From Paucibacter aquatile (GTDB taxonomy: Bacteria; Pseudomonadota; Gammaproteobacteria; Burkholderiales; Burkholderiaceae_C): a stretch of DNA of 64,000 nt. Below are positions 52,047 to 60,740 of the stretch, piece by piece. The translations under genes and the position numbers were made by a program. The notes beneath the pieces are model-generated. The model did not search any database, had not been told where the DNA came from, and saw only the letters and a list, made by a program, of their open reading frames with translations. The stretch lies in NCBI RefSeq assembly GCF_002885975.1, contig NZ_POSP01000004.1, forward strand, positions 62,001 to 126,000, written 5' to 3'. Position 1 is the first letter of the stretch. Each line of letters opens with the position of its first letter.

Positions 52047-52862
52047 ATGACCAAGATCGTCGTGGTGACCTCGGGCAAGGGTGGCGTGGGCAAGACCACC
52101 ACCAGCGCCAGTTTTGCAACCGGCCTGGCCCTGCGCGGCCACAAGACCTGCGTGATCGACTTCGACGTCGGCCTGCGCAACCTCGACCTGATCATGGGCT
52201 GCGAGCGCCGCGTGGTCTACGACCTGATCAACGTCATCAACGACGAGATCAAGCTCAGCCAGGCGCTGATCAAGGACAAGCAGCTGGACAAGCTCTACAT
52301 CCTGGCCGCCTCGCAAACCCGCGACAAGGATGCGCTGACCTACGAAGGCGTGGAGCGCGTGCTGGAGGAACTCAAGGCCATGGACTTCGAGTACATCGTC
52401 TGCGACTCGCCGGCCGGCATCGAAACCGGTGCGCTGATGGCCATGCACTTCGCCGACGAAGCCTTGGTGGTGACCAACCCCGAAGTCTCGTCGGTGCGTG
52501 ACTCGGACCGCATCCTGGGCATGCTCAACAGCAAGACCAAGCGCGCCATCGAAGGCAAAGACCCCATCAAGGAACACCTGCTGATTACCCGTTACAACCC
52601 GAACCGGGTCGAGGGCGGCCACATGCTGTCGCTGGAAGACATCCACGAGATCCTGCGCACGCCGCTGATCGGCGTGATCCCGGAATCGGAAGTGGTGCTG
52701 CAAGCCTCCAACCAGGGCTCACCGGCCATCCACATGCAAGGCACCGATGTGTCGGAGGCCTACAAGGACGTGATCAGCCGCTTCCTCGGTGAAGACAAGC
52801 CGATGCGCTTCATCGAAGCCGTCAAGCCCAGCCTGTTCAAACGCCTGTTCGGCGGCAAGTAA
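52047..52862 (+). CDS. minD: septum site-determining ATPase MinD
   Basis: MinD is a membrane-binding ATPase that recruits MinC and oscillates with MinE. The deviant Walker A motif SGKGGVGKTTTSASFATGLA is intact, and the C-terminal amphipathic helix FIEAVKPSLFKRLFGGK is the membrane anchor. The product is 271 residues, typical. The start is the ATG at 52047 (MTKIVVVTSGKGG), as an upstream GTG/ATG frame adds a non-conserved extension. AAGGA lies about ten bases before it. minE follows 13 bases after the stop. Confidence 0.97.
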   Translation: MTKIVVVTSGKGGVGKTTTSASFATGLALRGHKTCVIDFDVGLRNLDLIMGCERRVVYDLINVINDEIKLSQALIKDKQLDKLYILAASQTRDKDALTYEGVERVLEELKAMDFEYIVCDSPAGIETGALMAMHFADEALVVTNPEVSSVRDSDRILGMLNSKTKRAIEGKDPIKEHLLITRYNPNRVEGGHMLSLEDIHEILRTPLIGVIPESEVVLQASNQGSPAIHMQGTDVSEAYKDVISRFLGEDKPMRFIEAVKPSLFKRLFGGK

Positions 52863-52875
52863 GCGGGAGGACCGG

Positions 52876-53133
52876 ATGAGTTTCCTCAAGTACTTTCTGG
52901 GTGAAAAGAAAAGCACCGCCAGCGTCGCCAAGGAGCGCCTGCAGCTGATCCTGGCCCACGAGCGCAATGGCCGCAAGCCCAGCGCCGACTACCTGCCCCA
53001 GCTCAAGAACGAACTGCTGGCCGTGATCTCCAAGTACATCGACATCGACATGAAGGACATCAATGTTGATGTTCAGCATCACGGCGATATGGACGTGCTG
53101 GAGCTCAAGATCGAGCTGCCCGAAGGGCGCTGA
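52876..53133 (+). CDS. minE: cell division topological specificity factor MinE
   Basis: MinE stimulates MinD ATPase and sets the mid-cell site. The 85-residue product begins MSFLKYFLGEKKSTASVAKERLQLILAHER, the MinD-interacting helix and membrane-binding start. It ends with IDIDMKDINVDVQHHGDMDVLELKIELPE. It starts at the ATG at 52876 behind GGGAGGA. A terminator lies 25 bases after the stop and closes the min operon. Confidence 0.97.
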   Translation: MSFLKYFLGEKKSTASVAKERLQLILAHERNGRKPSADYLPQLKNELLAVISKYIDIDMKDINVDVQHHGDMDVLELKIELPEGR

Positions 53134-53158
53134 GATCGAAAGTTGGTACCGAACCTCG

Positions 53159-53186
53159 AAGGCCGCATCAGCGGCCTTTGTTTTTT
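53159..53186 (+). terminator. rho-independent terminator after minE
   Basis: AAGGCCGC (53159-53166), loop ATCA, GCGGCCTT (53171-53178) and a T-rich tail TGTTTTTT to 53186. Confidence 0.9.
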
Positions 53187-53445
53187 CAGAATGATTTGAC
53201 TGGTGGGATGTCAGGTTGAGTCCGCCGCACGAAGCGGCCTTTTGGGTTTTGCTCGTGAGGCCCTGCAGCCCGTGCCGCTGCCGGACTCATGGTTCTGGGG
53301 TCGGCTCTGGCGGAGCGATTTCCCTGCGCTGCTCGCGCCTCGGGGCCGGTGCTCATCTCACTTCATTCGCATCGCTCATTCCGTTCGGACAAAGGGCACC
53401 GAGTCAGCGCTTGAAGCGCGCGAGTACGCGCGCGCCCCGAGGCGC

Positions 53446-53590
53446 TGCGCTACTCGGACCTGCACAAATCGCCCGGCAGCGGCCCGGGCTGCGGGGCGCA
53501 TGCATCGCGGTCGATGTGCCCCCCGTCGTTGGAGAGCGCCCACTTAGGAGGTGGCTCGGCCCGCCGACGGGCGATTTGTGCGCGGCCGAG
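53446..53590. other. long-range inverted repeat in the min-to-S41 intergenic region
   Basis: The 53,190-53,780 interval contains no gene that I can support. In it GCACAAATCGCCCG (53462-53475) and CGGGCGATTTGTGC (53568-53581) are perfect 14-base inverted arms 92 bases apart. Shorter CTCGG/CCGAG and GCGC pairings lie outside them. Inside, CCAC...GTGG and GCAGC...GCTGC give smaller stems. A separate perfect stem GTCGGCTC-GCA-GAGCCGAC follows at 53613-53631. This could be a structured RNA, a repeat family member or a remnant. Confidence 0.5.
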
Positions 53591-53781
53591 GGCGCACTGA
53601 GCAGCGAGGGGAGTCGGCTCGCAGAGCCGACCCGCGAACCATGAGCCCGGCGGCGGGACGAGACACCGCAGTGAGAATGACGAGCACAACGAAGGTCCGC
53701 AGCGTGCCGCTCGCAGCCCTGAGCCGTTCAGCGTGGAGCTGGCCCCTTTTCTCTTGTGAGGGCGTGCGAGGGGCCGGCACC

Positions 53782-54813
53782 TCAGCCCAGTGTTTCCAGA
53801 GCGATTTGCAGTGCCTGTTCAGGTGGCACCTGCAGGTCGGGCTGGACGCCGTGCCCGTCCAGGCGCTGGCCGTTGGGTGTCAGGTAGTCGGCCACCGGAA
53901 GACGCAAGCGATAGCCGCCCGCGAGCGGCAGCGCCTCGCTCGACAGCATGGCGCCGGCCGTGTGCTGGCCAACCAAGCGGGCACCCAAGGCTTGCCGCAG
54001 GAGCCAGGCCACCGGCTCCGAGGTGCTGGCTGTGTGCCCGTCGATCAAGACCAGCAGTCGCCCGCGGAAGCCGCCTGCAGGGCTGGCGGGAATGCGCAGG
54101 CGTGCCACGCCAGTCGTTTGCAGTGCCTGGCTCAAGGCTGCGAGATCGAGCGTGGCGAGCGCGGGCATCTGCGCCAGCGCAGCCGCATCGGGCTCGTCCC
54201 GGCCCTGGCCATACCAGCGGCGTGAGAGGAAGACCCCGGCGTCCACCGGAGCCGGGGCCAGCAAGCCCAGCAAGCTGGCGGCCGCTGGCAAGGCACCCCC
54301 GGCGTTGCCGCGCAGATCGATGATCAAGGCTTCAGGTCGGGCGGCGGCCAGCGCTTGCGCGGCCGGCAGCATTTGCGCCGCATCGAGTGCGAAGCTGGGG
54401 ATGCTGAGCAAGGCCACGCCGGGTCGCGGCCAGCTGAGCCGTGGCAAGGGCGCGGGAGCGGCTGGGGCGCTCGTCGCTGGAGTGTCGGGCTGTGGCGCCA
54501 GCAGAGCGTAGTGGCTGAAGCCCAGCTTCGCTGCGTGCTGGCTGCGGTTGAAGTGCAAGGCGATGCCGGCGGTGTCCAAGCCTTCGGGTGCGTCCAGCAA
54601 GGCCTGGCGAAACGCTGCAAAAGCTGGGCTTTGGCTCCAGGCGGGCAGGGGCAGCAGGCGATCGCTCAAGGCCAGGGCTTGGGCGTAAACAGTTTGCGCG
54701 CTGGGCTCCGGGGCCGCCGCCTGGGCCAAGGGGCTCAGGCCGAGCGACAGCGCGAAGACGGCGAGCACGCGCTTGGCCAGGTGGCCAGGGACATTGAAAG
54801 TCGAGCGAATCAA
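53782..54813 (-). CDS. S41-type (C-terminal processing) peptidase-like protein, exported
   Basis: A signal sequence with the core RVLAVFALSLGLSPL ends after AQAAA. The domain resembles the tail-specific protease fold: VALLSIPSFALDAAQML, IIDLRGNAGGALPAAASLL (the S41 oxyanion region) and LLVLIDGHTASTSEPVAWLLRQALGARLVGQHTAG, with the likely catalytic serine in TASTSE. No PDZ domain is evident. I start the gene at a TTG at 54813, seven bases after AAGGAG; an ATG at 54843 gives a longer form. It lies 174 bases after the LytTR gene on the same strand, and the gap holds direct repeats. The substrate is unknown. Confidence 0.7.
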   Translation of the reverse strand: MIRSTFNVPGHLAKRVLAVFALSLGLSPLAQAAAPEPSAQTVYAQALALSDRLLPLPAWSQSPAFAAFRQALLDAPEGLDTAGIALHFNRSQHAAKLGFSHYALLAPQPDTPATSAPAAPAPLPRLSWPRPGVALLSIPSFALDAAQMLPAAQALAAARPEALIIDLRGNAGGALPAAASLLGLLAPAPVDAGVFLSRRWYGQGRDEPDAAALAQMPALATLDLAALSQALQTTGVARLRIPASPAGGFRGRLLVLIDGHTASTSEPVAWLLRQALGARLVGQHTAGAMLSSEALPLAGGYRLRLPVADYLTPNGQRLDGHGVQPDLQVPPEQALQIALETLG

Positions 54814-54952
54814 AACAGGTCTCCTTGGAAGTGGCGCCGGCAATATCGCGCAGCGCCCGGCGCGACAGGCGCCAGGGCTGTGCAGCCTAGAGGCAGCGTT
54901 TCGGCAGGAGTGGAAGGCGACGACCGTCTGTGACCAAGCCGAAGCGGCTGTG

Positions 54953-55005
54953 ACGAAAACGCGTGGCCAGGGGCGAATTTGCGGGCGTCAGGGACGAATC
55001 TGCGC
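54953..55005. repeat. 20-21-base-spaced direct repeats after the LytTR gene
   Basis: Two copies, CAGGGGCGAATTTGCG (from 54968) and CAGGGACGAATCTGCG (from 54989), are spaced by 21 bases. A weaker copy, GACGAAAACGCG, starts at 54952, about 20 bases before. The downstream copy covers the last codons of the LytTR gene. LytTR domains bind pairs of short direct repeats about two helical turns apart, so this is a candidate operator for the S41 gene. It could also be a simple 3'-end duplication. Confidence 0.4.
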
Positions 55006-55893
55006 GGCATCGAGGCCAGCACTTGGCAGCTCAGCCGGCAATTCAAAGTCGGCGGACACGGGGATCAGCGCGTCCAGGCCGCGCAGGCGGAGCTGACGCT
55101 GGCGACCCGTTTGCACCCAGGCTTGGACCCGCTCCGGTGCCACAAGCCAGGAGCGATGCACACGCCAGCAGGCCGTTTCGCCAGCAGCCAAGCTGGCCGC
55201 CAGCTCGCCCAAGGGCAGGCGCAGCAAATGGGCTTGGATGCCGCTGCCGTCCTCGGCTTCGAGCTGCAAACGGACATAGTTCTGCTGGGCTTGAGCGCAG
55301 ACCAATTGTTCGCGGCGAAAGCACAGCTGTTCGTCGCGATTGCGGCCCTGCACCACGATCTGGGGTGAGGTGCCGGCGGCTGGGGCTGTCGTGCTGGCCT
55401 GGTTCTCGGCGGTGGGCGCTGCGAGCTGGACAGCCAGGACGTCGGCCCGACCTTGCCAGAGCAGGAGCGGCAAGAGCATCAGCAGGAAAGGCAGGGCGAA
55501 GACGAGGCTGAACATGAAAAAGTCGACCCAGGATGGTGTCCTCGGCGACACCAGCCAGCAGCTGTGGGCATAGCTCAGGCCCGCGCTGCAGGCGGCCCAG
55601 ATCGCCAGGGCCTGCAGTTCATCCTGCAAGCGCCACAGGGGCTGGCGCGCCCGCCGTCGCAGCGCCCAGGCACGCATGGGAAGCACCGCGAGCAGCAGGC
55701 AAACGCCGTAGCCCAGCAGACGCAGCGCCCACCAGGGCGCCCGGTAGCGCTCGCCGCCAAAGGGCTGCAGCCAGAACAGAAGGAGCAGCACCAGTCCAGT
55801 AGCCAGGCCGAATCGCCGCAGGGCGGCCCAAGGGCTGGTTTCAAAATGCCAGCGTTGTTGCAGCCAAGCGGGAACGGTGGACAAGGCGGACAT
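54988..55893 (-). CDS. membrane-bound LytTR-family DNA-binding protein
   Basis: Four hydrophobic segments fill residues about 28-150 (for example LATGLVLLLLFWLQPF, LLGYGVCLLLAVLPM and FMFSLVFALPFLLMLLPLLL). The last 105 residues are a LytTR DNA-binding domain: RREQLVCAQAQQNYVRLQLE, then LRLPLGELAASL and ACWRVHRSWLVAPERVQAW, with the HRSWLV family signature. There is no receiver domain, so this belongs to the membrane-anchored LytTR regulators. Such proteins are often paired with a membrane inhibitor, which I do not see nearby. The likely target is the S41-type gene downstream. Confidence 0.82.
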   Translation of the reverse strand: MSALSTVPAWLQQRWHFETSPWAALRRFGLATGLVLLLLFWLQPFGGERYRAPWWALRLLGYGVCLLLAVLPMRAWALRRRARQPLWRLQDELQALAIWAACSAGLSYAHSCWLVSPRTPSWVDFFMFSLVFALPFLLMLLPLLLWQGRADVLAVQLAAPTAENQASTTAPAAGTSPQIVVQGRNRDEQLCFRREQLVCAQAQQNYVRLQLEAEDGSGIQAHLLRLPLGELAASLAAGETACWRVHRSWLVAPERVQAWVQTGRQRQLRLRGLDALIPVSADFELPAELPSAGLDAAQIRP

Positions 55894-56090
55894 GGGCAGC
55901 GGAGGGCTGAGGGGGGGCTGAGGGGTACGGGGAGGCGGCGAATTCTAGGTGGGCATGCGCCGCTTCTGAGTCGAGGCAGGCTGCGGGTTTGCCCCTCGGC
56001 AAGGGCAGAGAGGCGCGTGCGAATATCAAGCCATCGCTCACCGCAGCGAACCGCCACGCTCTTCGCAGTCAAGCGCTTCGCCGAAACTTC

Positions 56091-57695
56091 ATGCCCATCT
56101 CATTGCCTTTTTCCCTGCGCTCTCTGGCGCTTGGCCTGCTTGTCGCCTGCGGCGTGGCTGAGACCCTGGCCGCCCCCATCAAGGTGCCCGGCACTCTGCG
56201 TTTCTGCGCCCAGGGCAGCCCCAAGAGCTTCGACCCGGCGAACAGCGACTCCGGCATTGACCACGCGGCCACGTATCCGATTTTTGATGGCCTGATCGAC
56301 AACGAACCGGGCACGGACCGGCTGATCCCGGGGCTGGCCGAGAGTTGGATCGTGGCGGCAGATGGCCGCAGCATCCGCTTCAAATTGCGCCACGGCGTCA
56401 AGTTTCACAGCACGGCCTATTTCAAGCCCACGCGCGACTTCAATGCCGACGATGTGATCTTCACCTTCGCGCGATTGCTGGACCCGCAGCATCCGTTTTC
56501 CAAGGCCCACCCCGTTGTTTCGCCGTATGTGATTTCGGCGGGCTGGAAGCAGCTGATCGCGGGCGTGGATCGCATCGCCGATGACGAGGTGCAGATTCGC
56601 TTCCACAGTGTCGATGCCACGTTTCTGAACCTGCTGACCTACGCCTTCGCCGGCATCCAGTCGGCCGAGTATGGGGCGCAGCTGCTCATGGCCGGCAAGG
56701 CGGCGCAGATCAACAGCCTGCCGGTCGGCACCGGGCCTTTTGTCTACAAGAGCTACCAGGCCGACAGCATCTTGCGCTACACCCGCCACCCGGATTTCTT
56801 CCGCAGTGACCGGCCGGTGATGGAGCAGCTGGTCTTTGCCATCACCACCGACCGCAATGTGCGCACCCAGCGCTTGCGTCGCAATGAGTGCGACATTGCG
56901 GCGCTGACCAATCAGGCCGATCTGATCGAGCTGGAGCGCGACCCGGCCATCCAGATCCACAGCGTGCCGGGCCTGAACATCGGCTTCCTGACCTACAACA
57001 CCAAGAAGCCGCCGCTGGACAAGCTGGCCGTGCGCCAGGCACTGGACATGGCCATCGACAAGAGCACCCTGGTCAAGACGGTGTTTGGCGGCGCGGGCGA
57101 GCCGGCCAACTCGCTGGTCGCGCCGCCCAGCTGGGCCTTTGATGCCAGTATCAAGACCGCGCCGCATTCACCCGAGAAGGCGCGCGAGCTGCTCAAGAGC
57201 GCCGGTGTCAAGGACCTGAGCCTGACGCTCTGGGCCATGCCGGTGCAACGCTTCTACAACCCCAATGCCCAGCTGATGGCGCAGATGATCCAAGCCGATT
57301 GGGCCAAGATCGGCGTCACCGCCAAGATTGTCAGTTATGAATGGGGCGAGTACCTCAAGCGCGTGGACCAGGGCGACCATGACACTGCCTTGATCGGCTG
57401 GAACGGCGAGGACGACCCCGCCTCCACTCTGGGCCAGCTGGCCTGCGGTGCAGCCAGTGGCAGCTTCTGGTGCGACAAGAGCTACGACGCCACGCTCGCC
57501 AAGGCCCGCCAGACCCTGGACACCGCCGAGCGCAAGAAGCTCTACAGCCAGGCGCAGCGCCTGGCCCTGACCCAGCTGCCCTGGACGCCGATTGCGCATG
57601 GCAAGGTGGCGGTGGCGGTGCGCAAGTCGATTCAGGGCTTCAAGCTGGCGCCGAGCGGGCAGTACCGTTTTGATGGTGTGACGCTCAAGCCCTGA
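56091..57695 (+). CDS. ABC transporter periplasmic peptide-binding protein (family 5, DppA-like)
   Basis: A 534-residue SBP_bac_5 protein. Residues 1-29 form a signal peptide ending before APIKVPGTLRFCAQGSPKSFDPANSDSG. Family landmarks include IDHAATYPIFDGLI, SIRFKLRHGVKFHSTAYFKPTRDFNADDVIFTF and NIGFLTYNTKKPPLDKLAVRQALDMAIDKSTLVKTVFGGAGEPA. The closest functional group is dipeptide binding (DppA), but permease genes are not adjacent. Upstream in-frame sequence before 56091 is not used, because the signal peptide begins at this ATG. Confidence 0.88.
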   Translation: MPISLPFSLRSLALGLLVACGVAETLAAPIKVPGTLRFCAQGSPKSFDPANSDSGIDHAATYPIFDGLIDNEPGTDRLIPGLAESWIVAADGRSIRFKLRHGVKFHSTAYFKPTRDFNADDVIFTFARLLDPQHPFSKAHPVVSPYVISAGWKQLIAGVDRIADDEVQIRFHSVDATFLNLLTYAFAGIQSAEYGAQLLMAGKAAQINSLPVGTGPFVYKSYQADSILRYTRHPDFFRSDRPVMEQLVFAITTDRNVRTQRLRRNECDIAALTNQADLIELERDPAIQIHSVPGLNIGFLTYNTKKPPLDKLAVRQALDMAIDKSTLVKTVFGGAGEPANSLVAPPSWAFDASIKTAPHSPEKARELLKSAGVKDLSLTLWAMPVQRFYNPNAQLMAQMIQADWAKIGVTAKIVSYEWGEYLKRVDQGDHDTALIGWNGEDDPASTLGQLACGAASGSFWCDKSYDATLAKARQTLDTAERKKLYSQAQRLALTQLPWTPIAHGKVAVAVRKSIQGFKLAPSGQYRFDGVTLKP

Positions 57696-57754
57696 GAGAG
57701 GCTGTCCGAGCTCACGCCTAAAATGCCGGCCATAGCAACGAGGGACCGTCAGCA

Positions 57755-58324
<570 letters not shown>

Positions 58325-58361
58325 CCCCCGGCTCAGGCTCGGGCTCGCGCCAACTTGAGCG

Positions 58362-58390
58362 AAAACAGCCGGTGAATCACCGGCTGTTTT
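58362..58390. terminator. bidirectional-looking terminator after dcd
   Basis: AAAACAGCCGGTG (58362-58374), loop AAT and CACCGGCTGTTTT (58378-58390) are a perfect 13-pair stem, with A residues on the left and T residues on the right. It ends dcd on the plus strand. Confidence 0.92.
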
Positions 58391-58465
58391 GCATTTAAGT
58401 TTCGGCCGCGGCCGGCATCATGGCGCCATCCCGGTCCTGTGCAGGCCGGAACCGCGAGGCCCCCC

Positions 58466-58819
58466 ATGATCATCCCGCTGCATCTCTTGCCCGACCTGAA
58501 CACCGGCGCACCGATCCCGCTGGATTTCACGACCGATGCCGACGGCCCGAGCAGCCTGCGCATGGACATGCGCGCCGCGCCCGAGCTGGACCTGCCGATT
58601 GCCGGCCCGGTGGCCTTGTCTGATCTGCATTGCTTTCAGGCGCTGATGGCCGATGAAGGCGAACAGCTGCAACCCACCCGCATGCTGTACGACCGGCTCT
58701 ACGCCTTCGAGTGCCTGGCGCGGGCCCATGCCTGCTCCAACCCGGGCCTGCGTGCGCTGGCCCTGCGCCTGTTCAGCGACTATCAGCGCGCCGGTGAGTG
58801 GATTGGCCTGATGCACTGA
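58466..58819 (+). CDS. protein of unknown function, 117 residues
   Basis: A small soluble protein starting MIIPLHLLPDLNTGAPIPLDF, with an acidic N-terminal half (RMDMRAAPELDLPI) and a helical C-terminal half (LYDRLYAFECLARAHACSNPGLRALALRLFSDYQRAGEWIGLMH). I recognise no family or membrane segment. Its codon use looks like that of its neighbours. It lies alone between terminators at 58362 and 58890, and is therefore a separate transcription unit. The ATG at 58466 lacks a clear ribosome site; an earlier ATG at 58439 is an alternative. Confidence 0.5.
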   Translation: MIIPLHLLPDLNTGAPIPLDFTTDADGPSSLRMDMRAAPELDLPIAGPVALSDLHCFQALMADEGEQLQPTRMLYDRLYAFECLARAHACSNPGLRALALRLFSDYQRAGEWIGLMH

Positions 58820-58889
58820 GCCCGCTGTCTCACCCGCCTGCGACGGCCCGTCTCGGCCCGTCGGCTGCCCGGCTGGTATTACCGCCATC

Positions 58890-58915
58890 GGCCCTCGCAC
58901 AGCGAGGGCCTTTTT
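58890..58915 (+). terminator. rho-independent terminator after the 117-residue protein gene
   Basis: GGCCCTCGC (58890-58898), loop ACA, GCGAGGGCC (58902-58910) and TTTTT (58911-58915). Confidence 0.9.
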
Positions 58916-58925
58916 GTTGCTGGGT

Positions 58926-59189
58926 TCACAAGGCCGTCAACCAATCACAGCGCAGCTGGCCGCGCTGGTGCAGTTGCCGCCTGAGATGGGCGTACAGGCT
59001 GGGCATCAGAAAACCCAGCAGGCACAAAGGCAGCCATTGCCATTCGTGCAGCAGCAAAGAGGGTGGCAAGCCTGCCCAGCCCAAGAGCCAGACGGTGAGG
59101 ATCACATCCCAGGCTTGCGCTTCAAGGCGGTGGTCGCGCGCATGCAGGCGCAGCCAGCGGATGACCTGAGAGACCTGTTGCAGCGTCAT
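58926..59189 (-). CDS. small membrane protein of unknown function
   Basis: The 87-residue product contains one or two hydrophobic segments (WDVILTVWLLGWAGLPPSLLL and WLPLCLLGFLMPSLYAHL) flanked by basic residues. No family was recognised. The gene runs towards the terminator of the opposite small gene. Its start at 59189 is supported only by frame length; a strong ribosome site is not seen. It may not be real. Confidence 0.4.
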   Translation of the reverse strand: MTLQQVSQVIRWLRLHARDHRLEAQAWDVILTVWLLGWAGLPPSLLLHEWQWLPLCLLGFLMPSLYAHLRRQLHQRGQLRCDWLTAL

Positions 59190-59307
59190 GAGCAGCTCCC
59201 CGATTCTGGACGCCGGATGGGCTTGTCAGCTTGGCGTCAGATTGAATATCGGCGAGTCGGCGTTCAAGTTCCAGTGCTGCATCAGACTATTTTTGGGGCC
59301 GGGCCCA

Positions 59308-59769
59308 TCAGCGGTGCTTGTGCTGGCAATGCGTGGCGCCGTGCTTGTGTCCCGTGGCCGGGGTCGCAGCCGTTGCGGGCCGTTTCTTGCTGCGCTGCGG
59401 TTCCTGGCAGTCGACACAACGGCCGTAGAGGGTGATCTCGTGGCTGTCGACGCTGAAGCCCGGTGGCGCCAGCTGGGCCAGATCGCCCGGGCAGCGCTCG
59501 ACATCGAACACCCGCTGGCAGCAGGTGCACTGGAAATGGTGATGGTGGGCATGGCCGGACAGCTCGTAGCGCGGGCCTTCGCCCGGCAGCTGAACCAGGC
59601 TGATGGACTGGTCTTCCAGCAGCAGCTTGAGGTTGCGGTAGACCGTGGCCATGCCCAGCGCTTCCACGTCCACACGCGCGGCATCCAGCACTTCCTGAGG
59701 GGAGAGCGGTCGACCGGCAGTGGCGATCGCGTCGCGGATGGCAGTGCGTTGGCGTGTGGTGCGTTCCAT
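59308..59769 (-). CDS. Fur-family metalloregulator, Zur-like
   Basis: The 153-residue protein has the winged-helix N-terminus ERTTRQRTAIRDAIATAGRPLSPQEVLDAARVDVEALGMATVYRNLKLLLED. The metal-binding C-terminus is HAHHHHFQCTCCQRVFDVE and GRCVDCQEP, where the two CxxC pairs form the structural zinc site. A His-rich tail (HKHGATHCQHKHR) follows. The start at 59769 is the first ATG whose product begins with family sequence. The gene is divergent from a DUF1826-like gene, a neighbourhood seen with zinc regulation, so Zur is favoured over Fur or PerR. A palindrome lies 57 bases upstream. Confidence 0.85.
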   Translation of the reverse strand: MERTTRQRTAIRDAIATAGRPLSPQEVLDAARVDVEALGMATVYRNLKLLLEDQSISLVQLPGEGPRYELSGHAHHHHFQCTCCQRVFDVERCPGDLAQLAPPGFSVDSHEITLYGRCVDCQEPQRSKKRPATAATPATGHKHGATHCQHKHR

Positions 59770-59825
59770 GGCGTGTGAAAAGCCTGTGCGGGTTGAGCGT
59801 GCGCAGGATTGTCGCATCGGCAATC

Positions 59826-59843
59826 TTGATAATGCGTTATCAA
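59826..59843. promoter_or_regulatory. palindrome between Fur-family and DUF1826-like genes, likely Fur/Zur operator
   Basis: TTGATAA (59826-59832), spacer TGCG and TTATCAA (59837-59843) form a perfect 7-base palindrome inside an AT-rich patch. Its GATAAT...TTATC form recalls Fur-family boxes. It lies in the gap that holds both divergent promoters. Confidence 0.6.
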
Positions 59844-59881
59844 TATCGAATAATGCGAGCCATGGTCCCGGCCCGGCCGGA

Positions 59882-60610
59882 ATGCCTGATCGCACGAACG
59901 GAGACGCGCCCTTGAATGCCATGCTTCCCTTGATGCCCCCGAGCCGTGGCTTGACCCCGCAGCCGACGCCGCTCCAGCCAGTCCTGCACCCGCGCGCTCA
60001 TGTCGCGGCGTCGCCCGAGGTGCTGGCGCACGTGGGGCCGCCTCGCCGTCATGGCGGTGGGCCTGATCTGGCGGTCTGGCAGCGCTCGGCGCCGAAGGGC
60101 TTTCAGGCCTGGATGGATGCTTTGCCTGAGACGGTCTTGCCCAGCCTGCATCGCGTGGCCGATGCCCAAGGGCTGGAACAAGAGGTGCAGCAGGCCCTGG
60201 ACGCGGCCGGCCTGCCAGCGAGCGAGATGCGCAATCTGCTGCTGGCCGACCTCATGCATCTGGTGAAACGCTTCGCGCGCCTGAGCGAGTGCGAACACGT
60301 TTCGCTGCGCCTGGGGGATCTGCGCAGCGAGGTGGACCGTCAATGGCTGTGCATGGGGGCGCCGCTGCGCCTGGTCTGCAGCTATCGTGGCCCGGCCAGC
60401 GAGTGCCGTATGGGCAGCCGCGCGGCATTGGACACCGCCTGGATGACACCCGACCGCGCCTCGGCTTCAGCGCTGGCACCCATGGATGTGGTGGTCTTCA
60501 ATGCCCGCGGCCGCATGCTGCACCGGCGTCCGCGTTTTCTCGTGGCCGATGGGCGCCCCAGGCCCTGGGCCTTGAGTCTGGTCGCCGCGCCGTTTGACGC
60601 GCTGGCTTGA
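59882..60610 (+). CDS. DUF1826-like protein
   Basis: The 242-residue protein has a Pro-rich N-terminal 50 residues, then a soluble domain. LMHLVKRFARLSECEHVSLRLGDLRSEVDRQWLCMGAPLRLVCSYRGPASEC resembles the core of DUF1826. The usual histidine (FHxD) just before the RLLCTYRGPG segment is not obvious here. DUF1826 genes are often under Zur control in bacteria, and a Fur-family gene is divergent. The function is unknown; zinc homeostasis is an inference from context. A TTG at 59912 behind GGAGAC is an alternative start. Confidence 0.5.
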   Translation: MPDRTNGDAPLNAMLPLMPPSRGLTPQPTPLQPVLHPRAHVAASPEVLAHVGPPRRHGGGPDLAVWQRSAPKGFQAWMDALPETVLPSLHRVADAQGLEQEVQQALDAAGLPASEMRNLLLADLMHLVKRFARLSECEHVSLRLGDLRSEVDRQWLCMGAPLRLVCSYRGPASECRMGSRAALDTAWMTPDRASASALAPMDVVVFNARGRMLHRRPRFLVADGRPRPWALSLVAAPFDALA

Positions 60611-60740
60611 GGGATGTGCGTCGACCGCATGCGGGAATGTCCTAGGTCATGCGGGCTCGTTTCGGCCGGGATGCCTTTAGTCATGTGTCCTTGGGCTGTG
60701 TATCGTTCCGGGCTTGTTTTTCAACTGCTTCGTCATCCCC

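Noticed and set aside
53216..54225. Several overlapping frames in the min-to-S41 gap, both strands
   Set aside because: They overlap one another, are Arg/Pro/Ala-rich, lack ribosome sites, and cover the inverted-repeat segment.
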